NCBI GenBank assembly: GCA_023525715.1
Contig: CM042013.1
Span: 81,651,994 to 81,715,993 of the forward strand
Reading direction: 5' to 3'
Length of the DNA stretch: 64,000 nucleotides
Source of the DNA: Cichorium intybus
Taxonomy: Eukaryota > Streptophyta > Magnoliopsida > Asterales > Asteraceae
In this document: positions 45,881-57,251 of the stretch, in pieces
How positions within the stretch are numbered: the first letter of the stretch is position 1
Layout: every line of letters starts with the position of its first letter
The notes under the pieces: model-generated
What the model saw: the letters and a program-made list of their open reading frames with translations, nothing else
Told to the model about the DNA's origin: nothing
Databases searched by the model: none
Program-made: the position numbers and the translations under genes

Positions 45881-48800
45881 CTAAGCTGACTCTTCTTCTT
45901 CTTCTTGACCCCTCGATGGCATTTGCTGGTATTCTGGCATGAAATTATTGGCCATCATTGTCATAAGGGATGTGAGTTGGGTCATTCGATCACTCACACC
46001 GCTGATCCATTGTTGTTGAGATTTCAAGAGCTCAAAAACATTCGCCTCTCGTTTTCTGGATTCTTTTTCATATTGCTGGTGCCTTGCTTCCATCATCTCT
46101 ATCATGTCCAGCAATTGTTCCTTGTCGATGGCGGACAACGGGTGGTCCTTGGTTTCTTTTAGAATTTCTTCTTTTCCTCCCTCTCCCGTACGTGTCCAGA
46201 TCTTTTCCTTGCTCCTGATTTCGGGCTCCATTAATGTTTTCCTATTTGCTGGTTTGCCATTTTCCTCTGAAGGTAATGATATAGGGTTCCCAAACATATT
46301 CAATCTTCTTTTCCTGGTCCCGAAGAAAATATCCATATCTCCAGTCTTGCAATCGATCACTGACCCGGCAGTAGCTAAGAATGGACGCCCTAAGATGAGC
46401 GCATGCGCATCGTCCAGACTCTCATATTCCATGACCAGAAAATCTACGGGATAGAAAAAGTCCCCAACTTTGACTATGACATTTGTTAGCTTTCCCCTAG
46501 ATACCTTAGTTGATTGGTCAGCCAGCTGCAATACAACTTCTGCTGGCTCAATTTCTTTGTTTTTGTACTTGTCGTACAGGTATCCTGGCAAGATGTTAAC
46601 ACTTGCTCCCAAATCTAATAGGGTGTTTCGAATAACCACGTCCCCTACAGTTGTAGTGATCAATGGTGATCCGGGATCCTTTTCCTTTTTGGGCAGTGTT
46701 CCCAATAACGCCTCGCTGGCTCTCACAGTCAATCTCACCGTTTTTGGTGTAGGTGCTTTGCTCTTCCCATTTTGTTCACACATTTCTTGCAGAATCCTGG
46801 TGTCTTCAGGGGCATCCTTAAGCTCGTCCCACAGGGACTGATTCATTAAGGGTCCCGTTGATATGGGTGCTTCCTGCTTCTTCTTTTCTTTCCTATTCTT
46901 CCTTTTTTTCTTGATCCCTGCTATTGTTAATTGCTCTTCCTTTTGGATCTCTTTATCTATTTCTGGTTGAGTGCCATTCTCAACCGGAACTCCTCCTTCT
47001 TTACCTTCCTCGCTTTCTAGAGCCTTTCCTTCTTCTCCTGGTCTCACTTCACTCCCTACTTCGAACAAGTCCTCCAGAGTGACCTTTTGCCATCCTGATT
47101 CAACAGTGTTGACTTGTTCCTTCCCTGGACGCTGATTATGCGTAGGATTGACTTCAGTAGCACTTGGCAACTTGCCACTATCTCTCTTTTGCTGATCTGC
47201 AGCCATTTGACCTATTTGTCTCTCCATATTTGCGATGGCCTTTGCATTCGCTTGAGATTGTTGTTGTGTTGCAGTGACCATATCATACATCCTAGCAATC
47301 ATCTCTTCTTGGGTCCCTGGGGCGTTGTTGTTGGCATTAGTGGACCCCCTGTTGTTGTTGCTATTGGTGTTACTATTTCCATTGTTGTTTCCATTGTTCG
47401 TAGGCTGATGGTTTCTAGGCTGACTAGTCGATTGACTCTGATAATTTTTTTGCCTAAAGTTTTGCTGCTGTCCTTGGTTGTATGGCCTGTAGGGTCGTCC
47501 ATTATTGTGCTGGCCTTGACCCTGGCCATAAAATTGATTTGCCTCGTGAGTCTTAGGTCCTCCTTGACCTCCTTGTAATGAATTTGGCGGTCCATTCTGT
47601 AATGTTGACATAAGCCTGTCAAACTTCTTATTTAGTTCACTGATTTCCTTTTTCACCTCCTTTTTCCAATCAGCATCGACTCCTACCGCTGCCGCCGTAC
47701 TTACAGTCTTCCTGGTAGAAAAGTTTGCTTTGGAGCCATTGCTCAACTGCTCCAAAAACTGCCAAGCTTCCTCTGGGTCCTGCCACATAAATGTCCCACT
47801 GGATGAGGCATTTATCATGGCCTGGTGCGTCTCACTGACTCCTTCGAAGAATAGCTTAACCAATTGCCACCTAGGAATCTCGTGATGCGGACGGGATCGT
47901 AACAACTCCTTCAATCTGTCAAAGGCTTCGTGGAAAGCCTCTCCAGGCTTTTGCTGTAAATCCTGGATAACTCTTCTGATTTCAGTTGTCTTGCTCGCTG
48001 GATAAAATTCCTGAAGGAACTTTGCCTTGAGCTGATCCCATGTAGTAATGCTGTTCGATGGCAACGACGTGAACCAATATTTGGCTTTATCCTTAAGGGT
48101 GAACGGAAACAGTTTAAGCATGAAAATATTTCTTTTGGTGTTTCTAGGATTATTAGCATTAGCGATTGCTAAGAATTCATATAAATGATTATAGGGATCG
48201 TCCTGCTTATACCCTCTAAACTCTGGTAATATTACTAATAACTGAGGTCTTATCTCTACTTGCGAATCAATGTTATCAGGAATATAGATTGGCGATGAAT
48301 CATCATATTCCCGCGGTTGGAAATGTGATGCAACCGATTGCCGTCTCGGTTCTGCAAAATGTAAAGGTTGAGCGGGGTTACCGTAAAGATGATCATTGTA
48401 TTCCCGCTGACCTGGTGGTGGATATTGTGGTGCTCTTCTAGGAGGTCCCCGACCTCGGTTCCATTGTGGTTGTGGTGCTGGTGGCACCCATCCTTCATCT
48501 TCCTCGTCATACACCTCCTCCGTCTCTAGGTAATGGTATTGTGGCTGAGGCGGTTGTTGAAAGTGTATAGGTTGTGTTGATTGGTATGTGGGTTGAGGTT
48601 TAAAGAGGACTGGTTGTGGTTGAGATGTTGGTGTCTGCTGTCTAGAAGTTGGGGTGCCATCTCGGGTCGGCTCTCCCCAAGACATAGCAGAAGTAAATGG
48701 ATTGGTGGACTGTGGTTATGAAGCGGGTGTAAATGGTGGGATAGATGGTGGAGTGCATGATGGTATGGGTGCAGGGGCTGAAACTGCACCACCAGAAGCA

Positions 48801-49015
48801 CTCGTGCTCCCAAACTGAAACTCTGATAGCGGGGGAATAGAAAACATCCCCGTTGCCTCACCTGATGGTTCCTGGGCAACACTTACCGGACTACTGCTAA
48901 CCTGACTAAAATTCATGATGTTTAAACGCCTACCGGCACAGATTTTGCGCGCAGTACGCTCAATCTCAGAATCAAACTGCAATGGGGATAATTGCTTACC
49001 CCTGCGGGTACGCAT
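45881..49015 (-). CDS. Athila-like gag-protease polyprotein, one internal TAA
   Basis: The frame starts at 49015 (MRTRRGKQLSPLQFD), meets a TAA at 48718-48716, and then stays open for 934 codons from the ATG at 48685 to 45881. In the long part, about residues 150-320 are the retrotransposon gag domain (LPEFRGYKQDDPYNHLYEF to WQFLEQLSNG). About 410-480 is Gln/Asn-rich. A Lys/Glu-rich linker follows. A retropepsin-like protease starts at about residue 690 (LLDLGASVNILP, with DLGAS in the active-site position, and ILGRPFLATA). A charged coiled-coil tail ends the frame. No CCHC knuckle is seen. Gag forms particles and protease matures them. No polymerase follows, so movement would need another element's enzymes. 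Keeping such a long frame suggests a recent or trans-mobilised element. Confidence 0.8.
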
Positions 49016-50261
49016 GCACTAATGCAACACACCCACAAAAACCAAAAATCAAAATTACCAGAATGAAATTTTCAAAAAGCAAGAAACAAGTTCCTACTAC
49101 TCACCTATCCTAAGCTCACAGCTCCCCGGCAACGGCGCCAAAATTTGACACGCCTAGGTCGTCGTGCGGTCAAAAATAAGAGAAAACCTAACACACACTA
49201 GTATAGCGGTAGTCAGGGTCGATTCGCAGGAGCTTCGTGGTTAGGCTAGATGAGAGATTACCAACTAGTAGTGTCACAGCTACAGTCGGAGGATCTGGTT
49301 TCTATCTTCCTAATCACTAGCAAACAAAAGCACTAATCAAACACACCCAAGCCAGGCTAAGCTATGCTCAAATGAACCTAGTCACTTTCTGAAATCAGAA
49401 GTACATCTCTGAATCAGAAGCAATCAAAGGCATCCAAACTACCAAAACCAAGCAAAGCATAAACTAGCCACTAGCTAAAGTTCTACTGAACAGTTACTAG
49501 CCAAGGTTTAATGCTTACAAACTAACCTAATTAGCTACTGATTTCAGCTAAGGAAAACAGTCCCAACAAGGTCCAAAACAATTCAATAACCAATATCAAA
49601 CATCCAAAACCAAACACAAGCATAAAACACCGAAAAGCTAAGATTAAATGTAACCAAATGCTTCTCATTCACTAAATCCGAATTCCAATCACAAAAACAG
49701 TAACCAAATGTTTCAAAATCAGAAACCTAAGTGCTCAAAGTCAGTGGTTGTCACTCCCCAAGACTTTAGCTACAAAAACTAATTGCTACTAAAAGGAAAT
49801 TAAATCAAAAATCATAAAATACCAATTGTGAGCTTGCTGAAATGAAATCCTGGAGTCAAAGAGCTTCAAGGTCGATTTTACACCCGGTCTTTGCTAGGGT
49901 TTTCGGCTGGAAATGCATCTATTTATACTTACAAATTTCCCGCAACCGCGCCGCGCAGAAGTGAAATCCGCGGCGCGCGTACTGATCTCTTCCCGATTAT
50001 TCGGCATTTGAATGTGTTCCACCGCCTCAAGCCCGCGTCGCGCAGATAATGTTTCCGCGGCGCGCGTACGAGTTCTCTTGATTTTTCATTCTTTCCAAAC
50101 TTCTTCCTTTTGCATGCTTTTAGTCCCTGTTTCTATTCTTTTTCTCCAAACAAGTCCTGGCACGAAAAGTGAGAATACCCAGACATATTTGATATAATTT
50201 TATCAAGAACAGGGCTCAACAACGCCTAAAATACTTGATATCACTAGGCGTTGTCAGGTGT

Positions 50262-51229
50262 AAAATCAATCAAACCGTCACATAGACTGTATCTCGTCCT
50301 AAGGTTCTCTTAATTGGCAGCAACCGGGCTCACCAATGCTTCTAAGTAGTCGGATTAAAAATCCGTACCAACTATAGTGTTTTACCACTAATCGGTATGT
50401 CACCCTAATCATAACTACTTATGATGGTGATCAGTACTACTGGTCAAGAGAAGATAATGTCAGAATTAAAACAAAAATCTGATTTCTGCTTTAAGCCTAG
50501 TGATGACTAAAGGTTATTTCACTTGGCGAATCCTGAACTCATTCAGGACTGTCCCAACTCCCACTGTTTCCTTAGAATATGAGTTCTTTCTAAAAGAGCT
50601 CTTTCTTTTCCAGGTACAGCGGTATAGCCAGTGAAATGACATTTCTGATTAGGTTCAGGCCAGTCATGAGGTTCGGACGAACACTACAAGACCCTGGACC
50701 TTTAATGTACAAGTGGGACAATCCCAGCTTTACATTTCAGACAGTGTCTGCAAAGCCTACTTAGTCGAAGATGTGGTTGGAATATGGTTTATATGGTCTG
50801 ACTGGTTTAGTGTTTAATTTACAGGAAACTAATTGGCAATGTATCTCATACATCGTGGATCGAACTGTTTCGACCAATGCTCCATTATCTTCCCTAGGAC
50901 ACATTACAACTATTAATGTTCTTGGAAGAGAATGACTGTGAACCATTTTCCCAGTTTAAGTTGTCACTCAGGTTCTGTAGATCTCGTACTTCCTTTGAAG
51001 TCCTTGAACTGTTCAAGGTTTCAATTCAATCACTTATTCTGATAAGCGTAGCCATATTCGTCATTCTGAATGACAAATATCACGAAGTACAAACTATTGT
51101 GTTTTATTTGAAGATTCGAGCAACACACAGCAACTGATGTGTTCGTTGCTCCTAATCTCAACGTCCTTTACATTTCTATGTAAACTTATGACTTTGTTAA
51201 TGCTGGTCAAGACTTGCAATCTTCAGTTG
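50262..51229. other. Copia C interior, no coding capacity
   Basis: Noncoding copia sequence right of the Athila insertion. No frame with recognisable pol features. Confidence 0.45.
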
Positions 51230-51485
51230 ACTCCAAGTTAACTGATTCCAAAATCCTATCCTCTGGATCTTTGGGTGATTCATTTCTTGCCATTTGTGCT
51301 TTATAAAGAACTTAATCATCATCTGACTCTAAGTCATATGATTCCAAAATCCTGTCAAACTGGATCTTTGGTTGATTCATTTCTTGACACATTAAGAACT
51401 CAATTCATCATGAGACTCTAAGTCAAATGATTCCAAAGTCCTGTCCAACTGGACCTTTGGTTGAATTGATTCTTGTAATGTCTAT
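51230..51485. repeat. Three tandem repeats of about 90 bp in copia C
   Basis: gactc(c/t)aagt followed by gattccaaa(a/g)tcct and ggatctttgg(g/t)tga recurs at about 51230, 51325 and 51413. The copies are diverged, so the array is older than the LTR pair suggests or was copied with the element. Confidence 0.7.
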
Positions 51486-51852
51486 CTTAACAATCATAAT
51501 AGATACAATTCCTAAGATCCAAACACTTTGGATGCATTCAATATTCAAGTTATCATCAATAATGCATTCAACAGAATCATACAACATTTCAAGGATAGTT
51601 TCAAACAACAGATGTTAAAAGAAATTAAACGACAATTTTATTAAAAACAAAATCCTTGAACAATGTACTATATGATAGACAATGTCTTACGCATCTAAAA
51701 GCTAATAACAATATTTCAATATCTAACTAAACTTCAAAACTGCATGAGCCGAAAATCCAATCCAAATGTGCTCCTATGCTTCAATGTCCCGTACCCTACT
51801 GATTCCCTGCATACAAACCAAAAATGTGACTATCACATTATGCATCAAGGAA

Positions 51853-52691
51853 TTATGGAACATGAGTTTTGAGGTTTTTAGATATACCTGAGCTTTCAAA
51901 AGATTTTGACCTTGGAGCGTCATCCAATCTTTCCGCGACTGTATCCGATTTTGTGGATTCCCAGTTTAAGACATGTCCAGACGATCTGGATCGTTTCTTG
52001 CTGCGTCTTTTCACTGAACTTAATCCAGAAGTAGCTGAACCATTGGAGCTATGCCTGTCCAAGAGTGACTCGTATAAAGTCAACAGTGGACTCATTTCCA
52101 TTAAGTTCTTTTTCTGGTCTTCCTTTCTATATGTCTGAATGAACAGATCGTACTAACTGGTCAGTGAAGTGAGTAGAGTATTAACACTCGACTCCTGACT
52201 CATGGAATAACCAAGTTTGTACAATTCGCCTATGTACGCTTCAATCTGAAGAACATGCGAATCGATGCTACTTCCTTCTTTTAACTTACACTCTGCAAGT
52301 CTTTTGAAGATCCTAGCTCGTTCCTCTTCGACCGGTTTTCGGAACATTTCCTCAACCGATTGCATTAACTCATATGGCCCCAAGGATTCAAAATCCTTGC
52401 GGAACTCGGGGTCAATGGTCAATAGCATGAGGTCACGAATATTTCGGATTCATCAACTAATAAGTCACGCTTATCATAAAGGCTCTTTATGATGACTTGT
52501 TTCGGTGGAACCGGGATCGGATACTCGGTGAGATGTAGCTTGCCAGCAATGCCGAGCGCCAGTCTCCAATTGCGAAGCCATTCCTTACAGTTGAGGCCAG
52601 TCAGCCTTTCCATATTTAGCAGGTGCTTTCTGATGCTCTCAGAAATGGGTGACGGAGGAGAGGGAGGAGAATAGACACTTGATTCAGACAT
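51853..52691 (-). pseudogene. Copia gag relic (element C)
   Basis: Starts MSESSVYSPPSPPSPISES and continues through NMERLTGLNCKEWLRNW and VPPKQVIIKSLYDKRD. A frame change near 52430 leads to LLTIDPEFRKDFESLG and EAYIGELYKLGYSMSQES, a stop near 52154, then a Lys/Arg/Ser-rich tail (KRRSKKRSRSSG). This is the copia gag arrangement. The minus-strand copy is better preserved than the one at 26398 but still broken at least twice. Confidence 0.75.
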
Positions 52692-53937
52692 CTACAATAA
52701 ACAGAATTTATTAGTTTAATTTATCCTTTTAAATAATTACCCAATATATTATTTATTAAGGCTAGGACCCAAAATGCCCCAACTATGGTGTGAAGAGGGA
52801 TGCTGTAATCACAACATAATGGTCATTAAGGTAGATAATACACTTATCAATTTCATCTTATGAAATTTCTAGATCTGTTGAGACACATTGAACTGTTCAA
52901 TGGCATGTTTAGTCTCGGATGTGCCCCACTGTTTGTGACTGGGATGCCGAGGATCACAAACCGGGTGTGAATAACAATGCAAATTAGCTAGGTACTCTCG
53001 AAGTCGATTGCCATCTCTAATTAACGTGCCGGTTAACCACACACGCTCCGTTAATAAAGACAAAATCGAGAAACTCATTGCAAGTCTTTGCGGACCCCAG
53101 TTGGCGTGCCGGTAAACCACACACGCTCCACCAACGTTCCACAAAGTGCAATGTGCAATTCCATAGATTAGCACCAATTCACATTTTTATCCTAAAGTAA
53201 CTAGATTGAGTTTTGTTCAAAGTTCTAGTACTTTAAATTATAGCATTATACTTTTAAGAGGCTTAGCGGTTCTATCAAACCCGTTCGGCTAACGACACTC
53301 GACTGAACAGGAGAGCGGTGGGTAAGAGTGGATACCCATTAGACTGCCATTTTATAGTCAGTCGCCTTATACCCTATTTATAGGACAGTTTTGTGAATGA
53401 GGCCTACTAGCGGTAAGACTAACCAGTTTAATCTTATATATAAATATTAACTTTTAATCATAAATATATAAGATATATTTTAATCTCATTAAAATATTTT
53501 AGAATTAATTATTTATTAATTTTCGCAAATTTTAAACTATTTTTCGAAAATTTAAATTAATTCTTTAAACCGATTTAATTGATATTTTAATTAAAAATTA
53601 ATTAAACTAATTAAATCTAAGATAGATTTTAAGAAATTAATCAAATTAATTTTTCTATCTTGGTCCCTATATGGTTCGAAAATTATACAAGCCAACACAT
53701 AAGAGTTCTAGTTATTTTATTAATCCAATTAGTTACCAAAATAACAACCTACTTATAAAAGGCAAGTAAATCAAGCAATTAAGGGAGGGGACCAAATGGG
53801 TGGCGGCTAGGGTTAGGAAACCCTAGCCAAAAATCGATCCAAGGCCATCCTTGGTGATGTTCATAGCAAAAAAAAAAAAACACCAAGGAAAAAACAATCC
53901 ATGCAATTTATATCATTCACAAGAAAAACAAGCCTAA
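52692..53937 (-). other. Long untranslated leader of copia C
   Basis: About 1.25 kb between primer site and gag, matching the copia B leader at 25149-26397 in order. Contains a 24-bp element twice, 80 bp apart (53026-53049 and 53106-53129). Frames here are not conserved between copies. Confidence 0.6.
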
Positions 53938-53949
53938 GCTCTGATACCA
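53938..53949 (-). other. Primer binding site of copia element C
   Basis: Minus strand TGGTATCAGAGC, one base inside the right LTR (53951-54719). It matches the initiator tRNA-Met type site. Confidence 0.85.
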
Positions 53950-54888
53950 CTGAAGGGTTTTCTATGCAATCAATGAACAAATAATTCCTATGGTTCACAT
54001 GCAACCCTAGAAAGATCTATGTTTTCTTCTATGAAGATAATAAACTAAAAACCTAAAGGAACAATTATTTCTAAAGATCAAAACTGAGAAAAACCAACCT
54101 TTTGATCTTATGATCCCTGAAGCTAGCAGCACAAGTGTCCTGCCTCAAATGGTGTCACACCCAAAGCAATGGAGAAGACAGTCCAGCAGAGTAATCACAG
54201 TGAGAAAAGGCATGAATTATGAGGAGCCAGAGGGTTCCTTTTATAGCCTCTTAGGGTTACACCTGAAACCCTAAGGAGCCTCCAAGTGGGCAAGCCTGTT
54301 GACCACTTGGACCAGATCCCTAAACCCTAATTAAGGTTTTCGCCAACCCTAGAGAAGCCTCCAAGGGTGGCGCCACTTTTGGCCCCTGGACTTCTCTTTG
54401 CCAGTTATTCAACTATTGAATAAATACAAACCAGTCCTCACACTTTTAATTGATTAATTTAATCACTAAATTAAATCCAATTAATTCTAGATTAAATCTC
54501 AATTAATTATTATAGTTTCTAATTAATATATTAACACTTAAATATATTAATAAACCATTTAATTAATTCTATTGATTTATTAAACAATTAATAAATCAAC
54601 TTTTTACTCTACTGAACTCTATCCTGACCTCCGGCTATGAGGGCAACCCAAATGGACTTTGCTTCAATTAACAAGATAAATATAAATATAAAGTCATGGC
54701 TTAGACACCTAATCCAACAGAAACACCTCTAACTTATTTCTGCGAGCTTGTCTTAAGTCTCTCGTCTTACGAAAGCCTCACAGCCCCCAGACTTTGATGT
54801 GTGCCAACGAGGGAACTTTCCCTGTCCACATCTCGTGCGGTGTTTTCGCAACCTTCTTGGTTGGGACAAGATTCAGGATATGGGCGGG

Positions 54889-55523
54889 AAATAGGGTGCC
54901 AGGGGGTTCCTTTTATAGCCTCCTAGCAGCAAACAGATCATGCCTCAAATGCAGTCACATCCAAGCTAAAGAGGAGAGAGTCCAGCAGAGTTTCTTTTGT
55001 TTCAAAATGGCGCAGGAAATAGGGTGCCAGGGGGTTCCTTTTATAGCCTCCTAGGGTTACAACTGAAACCCTAGAGGAGCCTCCAAAGTGGGCAAGCCTA
55101 TTGACCACTTGGACCAGATCCCCTAAACCCTAATTAGTGTTTTCACCACCTATGGAGAAGCCTCCATAGTTGGCGCCACTTTTGGCCCCTAGCCACTGGC
55201 TTGCCGGTTATTCAACTATTGAATTAATACAAACCAGTCCCTGCACTTATAATTAATTAATTTAATCACTAAATTAAATCCATTTAATTCTGGATTAAAT
55301 ATTAATTAATTATTATGGTTTCTAAATAATATATTAACACTTAAATATATTAATAAACTATTTATTTATTTCTATTTATTTATTAAACAATTAATAAATC
55401 AACCTTTATCTCTACTGAACTCTACACTAATCCTCCAGCTATGAGGGCAACCCAAATGGACTTTGCTTCAATTAACAAGATAAATACAATTTTAAGTCAT
55501 GGCCTTAGACACCAAATCCAACA
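54889..55523 (-). mobile_element. Truncated copia LTR with an internal duplication
   Basis: From about 54940 to 55523 this matches the copia LTR (gcctcaaatg... to AAATCCAACA). A piece reading ggaaatagggtgccaggggg and on occurs twice, at about 54889 and 55013 (124 bp apart). The LTR beginning is missing on the left. Interior sequence is absent. Confidence 0.7.
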
Positions 55524-57251
55524 GTTTGACCAAATCCGACAAGTCAACAACACTATTCTTTATTATTCCAAAAACCTTAAGTTTAAGAAAATCACACTTT
55601 TTGTGTTTAGATTCCACGCATGGTAAAAAATGAAATTCCAACGTCAAACATTTTCTTTTTACTCAATTTTTTATATTTCTAGCATAACTTGTGTTTCCTA
55701 GTCAACATGACATGAATTTGAGTACCATTTGTTCCAACTTTCCAATTTTCACCATAACATAAACATGTAACATAGAAACTTAGCTTTAACGACATTTCTT
55801 TCATATATCCTTTGACATTTAGAAGTTCTTAAGTCCAACATATGCCAATTCCATTCCACATTTCCAATTCCAATGTCTAGCACCAATATACCTCAAGGTT
55901 TTGATGCATCTAACTAATTAACAAACTTTCACCTCAAAACAGGAAATTAATGACATAAAACCAACCACAAGTGTTATTCCATGATAATCTTTCACCTTTC
56001 ATCTTTTTGCAAACATGCATTCAAAGAATTCCAACGAAAGTTCAATACTTTCATTCCATAGGTAAATTTTTGACTCATAACAGTGAAAGAAATAAGAATC
56101 CATGCTAAATTTCGACATGCATGAACAATTTTTCGGATTTAAGAACTATGGTTTACCAAAATCGACTTATACCTTTTTCAATTTCTGTCCAAAACCTAAA
56201 AATTCTGAAATTGATGAAGGAATTGGACAAGAAATCGACTTTGCAACTATTCCTCAGCCTCCCCCTTGCTGCCGCCAGCCGCCGCCGCCGCCGCCGCCGC
56301 TGCGATTTGCCAGAAAAACGCACCGGCAACATTTTTCTTTATATTTTTCGCTGCTGTGGTCGATCTACTGCAATGGCAGCTTCCCTCTCGCACCCTCTTG
56401 CTCGAACTGCTACTCGAATCAGGCTTTCCTCGCTCTGATTTCAGGTTAGCACACACACACGGTCGATGTGTGTGTGTGTGTGTGTTTTTTCGCTTCGTAT
56501 ATGCTTCCTCCCGAATTTCCTTTTTTTGGTTTCTATTTTACGTGTCCAAGGAGAAGAGAAGCCCACAGGAACACGTGAAAAACAAAAGGCTGGTTTTAAT
56601 TGCCTAATGACGAAAATACCCCTAGCTCCAGCCTCGGTGAAAATTTCAACTTTTCTACTTATTGTTTTTGCTAAAGTTTACATTAGCATTACTCTTTCAT
56701 ATGATGTCCGATTTTCGTAATATTTATATTTCTAGAAAGGTGAGAATAAGATTTACAACTTGTCCATACTAACTTAGGTCCAAATATTTGTAGATTTTCC
56801 GTTATCAACCCTTGAAAATGACCATTTGGTCATTTTTGTCACTTTTGGGCCATTTTAAAATCTTCATAACTCATTTGTTATAACTCCAAATGGCCTGAAT
56901 CTTTTTTCTATATTTTTGTTATCTCAAATATTACCAAAGTCACCTTGATGACGTTTTCTCAATTCCTTTTATATTTTGAGATATTAATTTTTAAAGATTG
57001 GGCAATTAAAACTTCACTTTTGGTCATTTATTTCCCAATTTGCCGTTGGATCCTTAAAACCAATTTTCTAATTGAAATAATACTTACTTATGACTTATTA
57101 AATGGTCTTAAAACACAACTTTCCATATTTTCACCTTCTTGGACCATTTTGCCCCTTCTATTATACATTTAATAAATATGACATCAATCATTCTTGACAT
57201 TAAATGTACTTACACTTAACTCTTATTTATGCAATAATTTTAGTTGTCACA
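55524..57251 (-). mobile_element. Gypsy LTR-like region, minus strand
   Basis: The right border at 57251 reads, on the minus strand, a purine-rich AAGGGGTAGATAAT then TGTGACAAC, a typical PPT and LTR start, preceded by a GAACGGAATCCATTT pol-end phrase. The other end is not clear. The region holds a (CCG)n tract at about 56276-56300 and (GT)n at about 56466-56487, which create spurious frames. Confidence 0.5.

Larger units (their letters stand above)
41364..50256 (-). mobile_element. Athila-like element without pol, TSD GGTGT
   Basis: LTRs 41364-42473 (1,110 bp) and 49146-50256 (1,111 bp) start TGACACGCCTAG and end CTAGGCGTTGTCA. They differ at about nine places by eye. GGTGT flanks the element on both sides (41359-41363 and 50257-50261). 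On the minus strand the right LTR is followed by TTGGCGCCGTTGCCGGGGA, a tRNA-Asp-type primer site. The interior codes for gag-protease (49015-45881) and an Athila-type extra ORF (45628-43492). No reverse transcriptase, RNase H or integrase is present. It sits inside copia element C. Confidence 0.9.
36254..54719 (-). mobile_element. Copia element C, gag only, hosting later insertions
   Basis: Two LTRs of exactly 769 bp (36254-37022 and 53951-54719) are the inverse of the copia B LTR and differ from each other at roughly eight positions by eye. Inside the right LTR is PBS TGGTATCAGAGC (53949-53938, minus). Beside the left LTR is the purine tract AAGTGGGAGAC. Its own interior, after removing insertions, is about 5.5 kb and holds one decayed gag and no pol. 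Flanking pentamers (aaaat and gaaac) do not match, so no target duplication is seen. Confidence 0.85.

Noticed and set aside
46104..47578. Plus-strand frames opposite the Athila gag
   Set aside because: Antisense shadows of the long gag-protease frame, which carries recognisable gag and protease motifs.
52869..53177. 102-codon frame containing ERVWLTGTLI in the copia leader
   Set aside because: The similarity to the frame at 41023-41250 comes from the repeated leader DNA motif, and the frame is not kept in the copia B copy.
56102..56720. Overlapping frames near the CCG and GT tracts
   Set aside because: Driven by the microsatellites (poly-Pro, poly-Ala, poly-Val-Cys) inside a gypsy LTR-like region.
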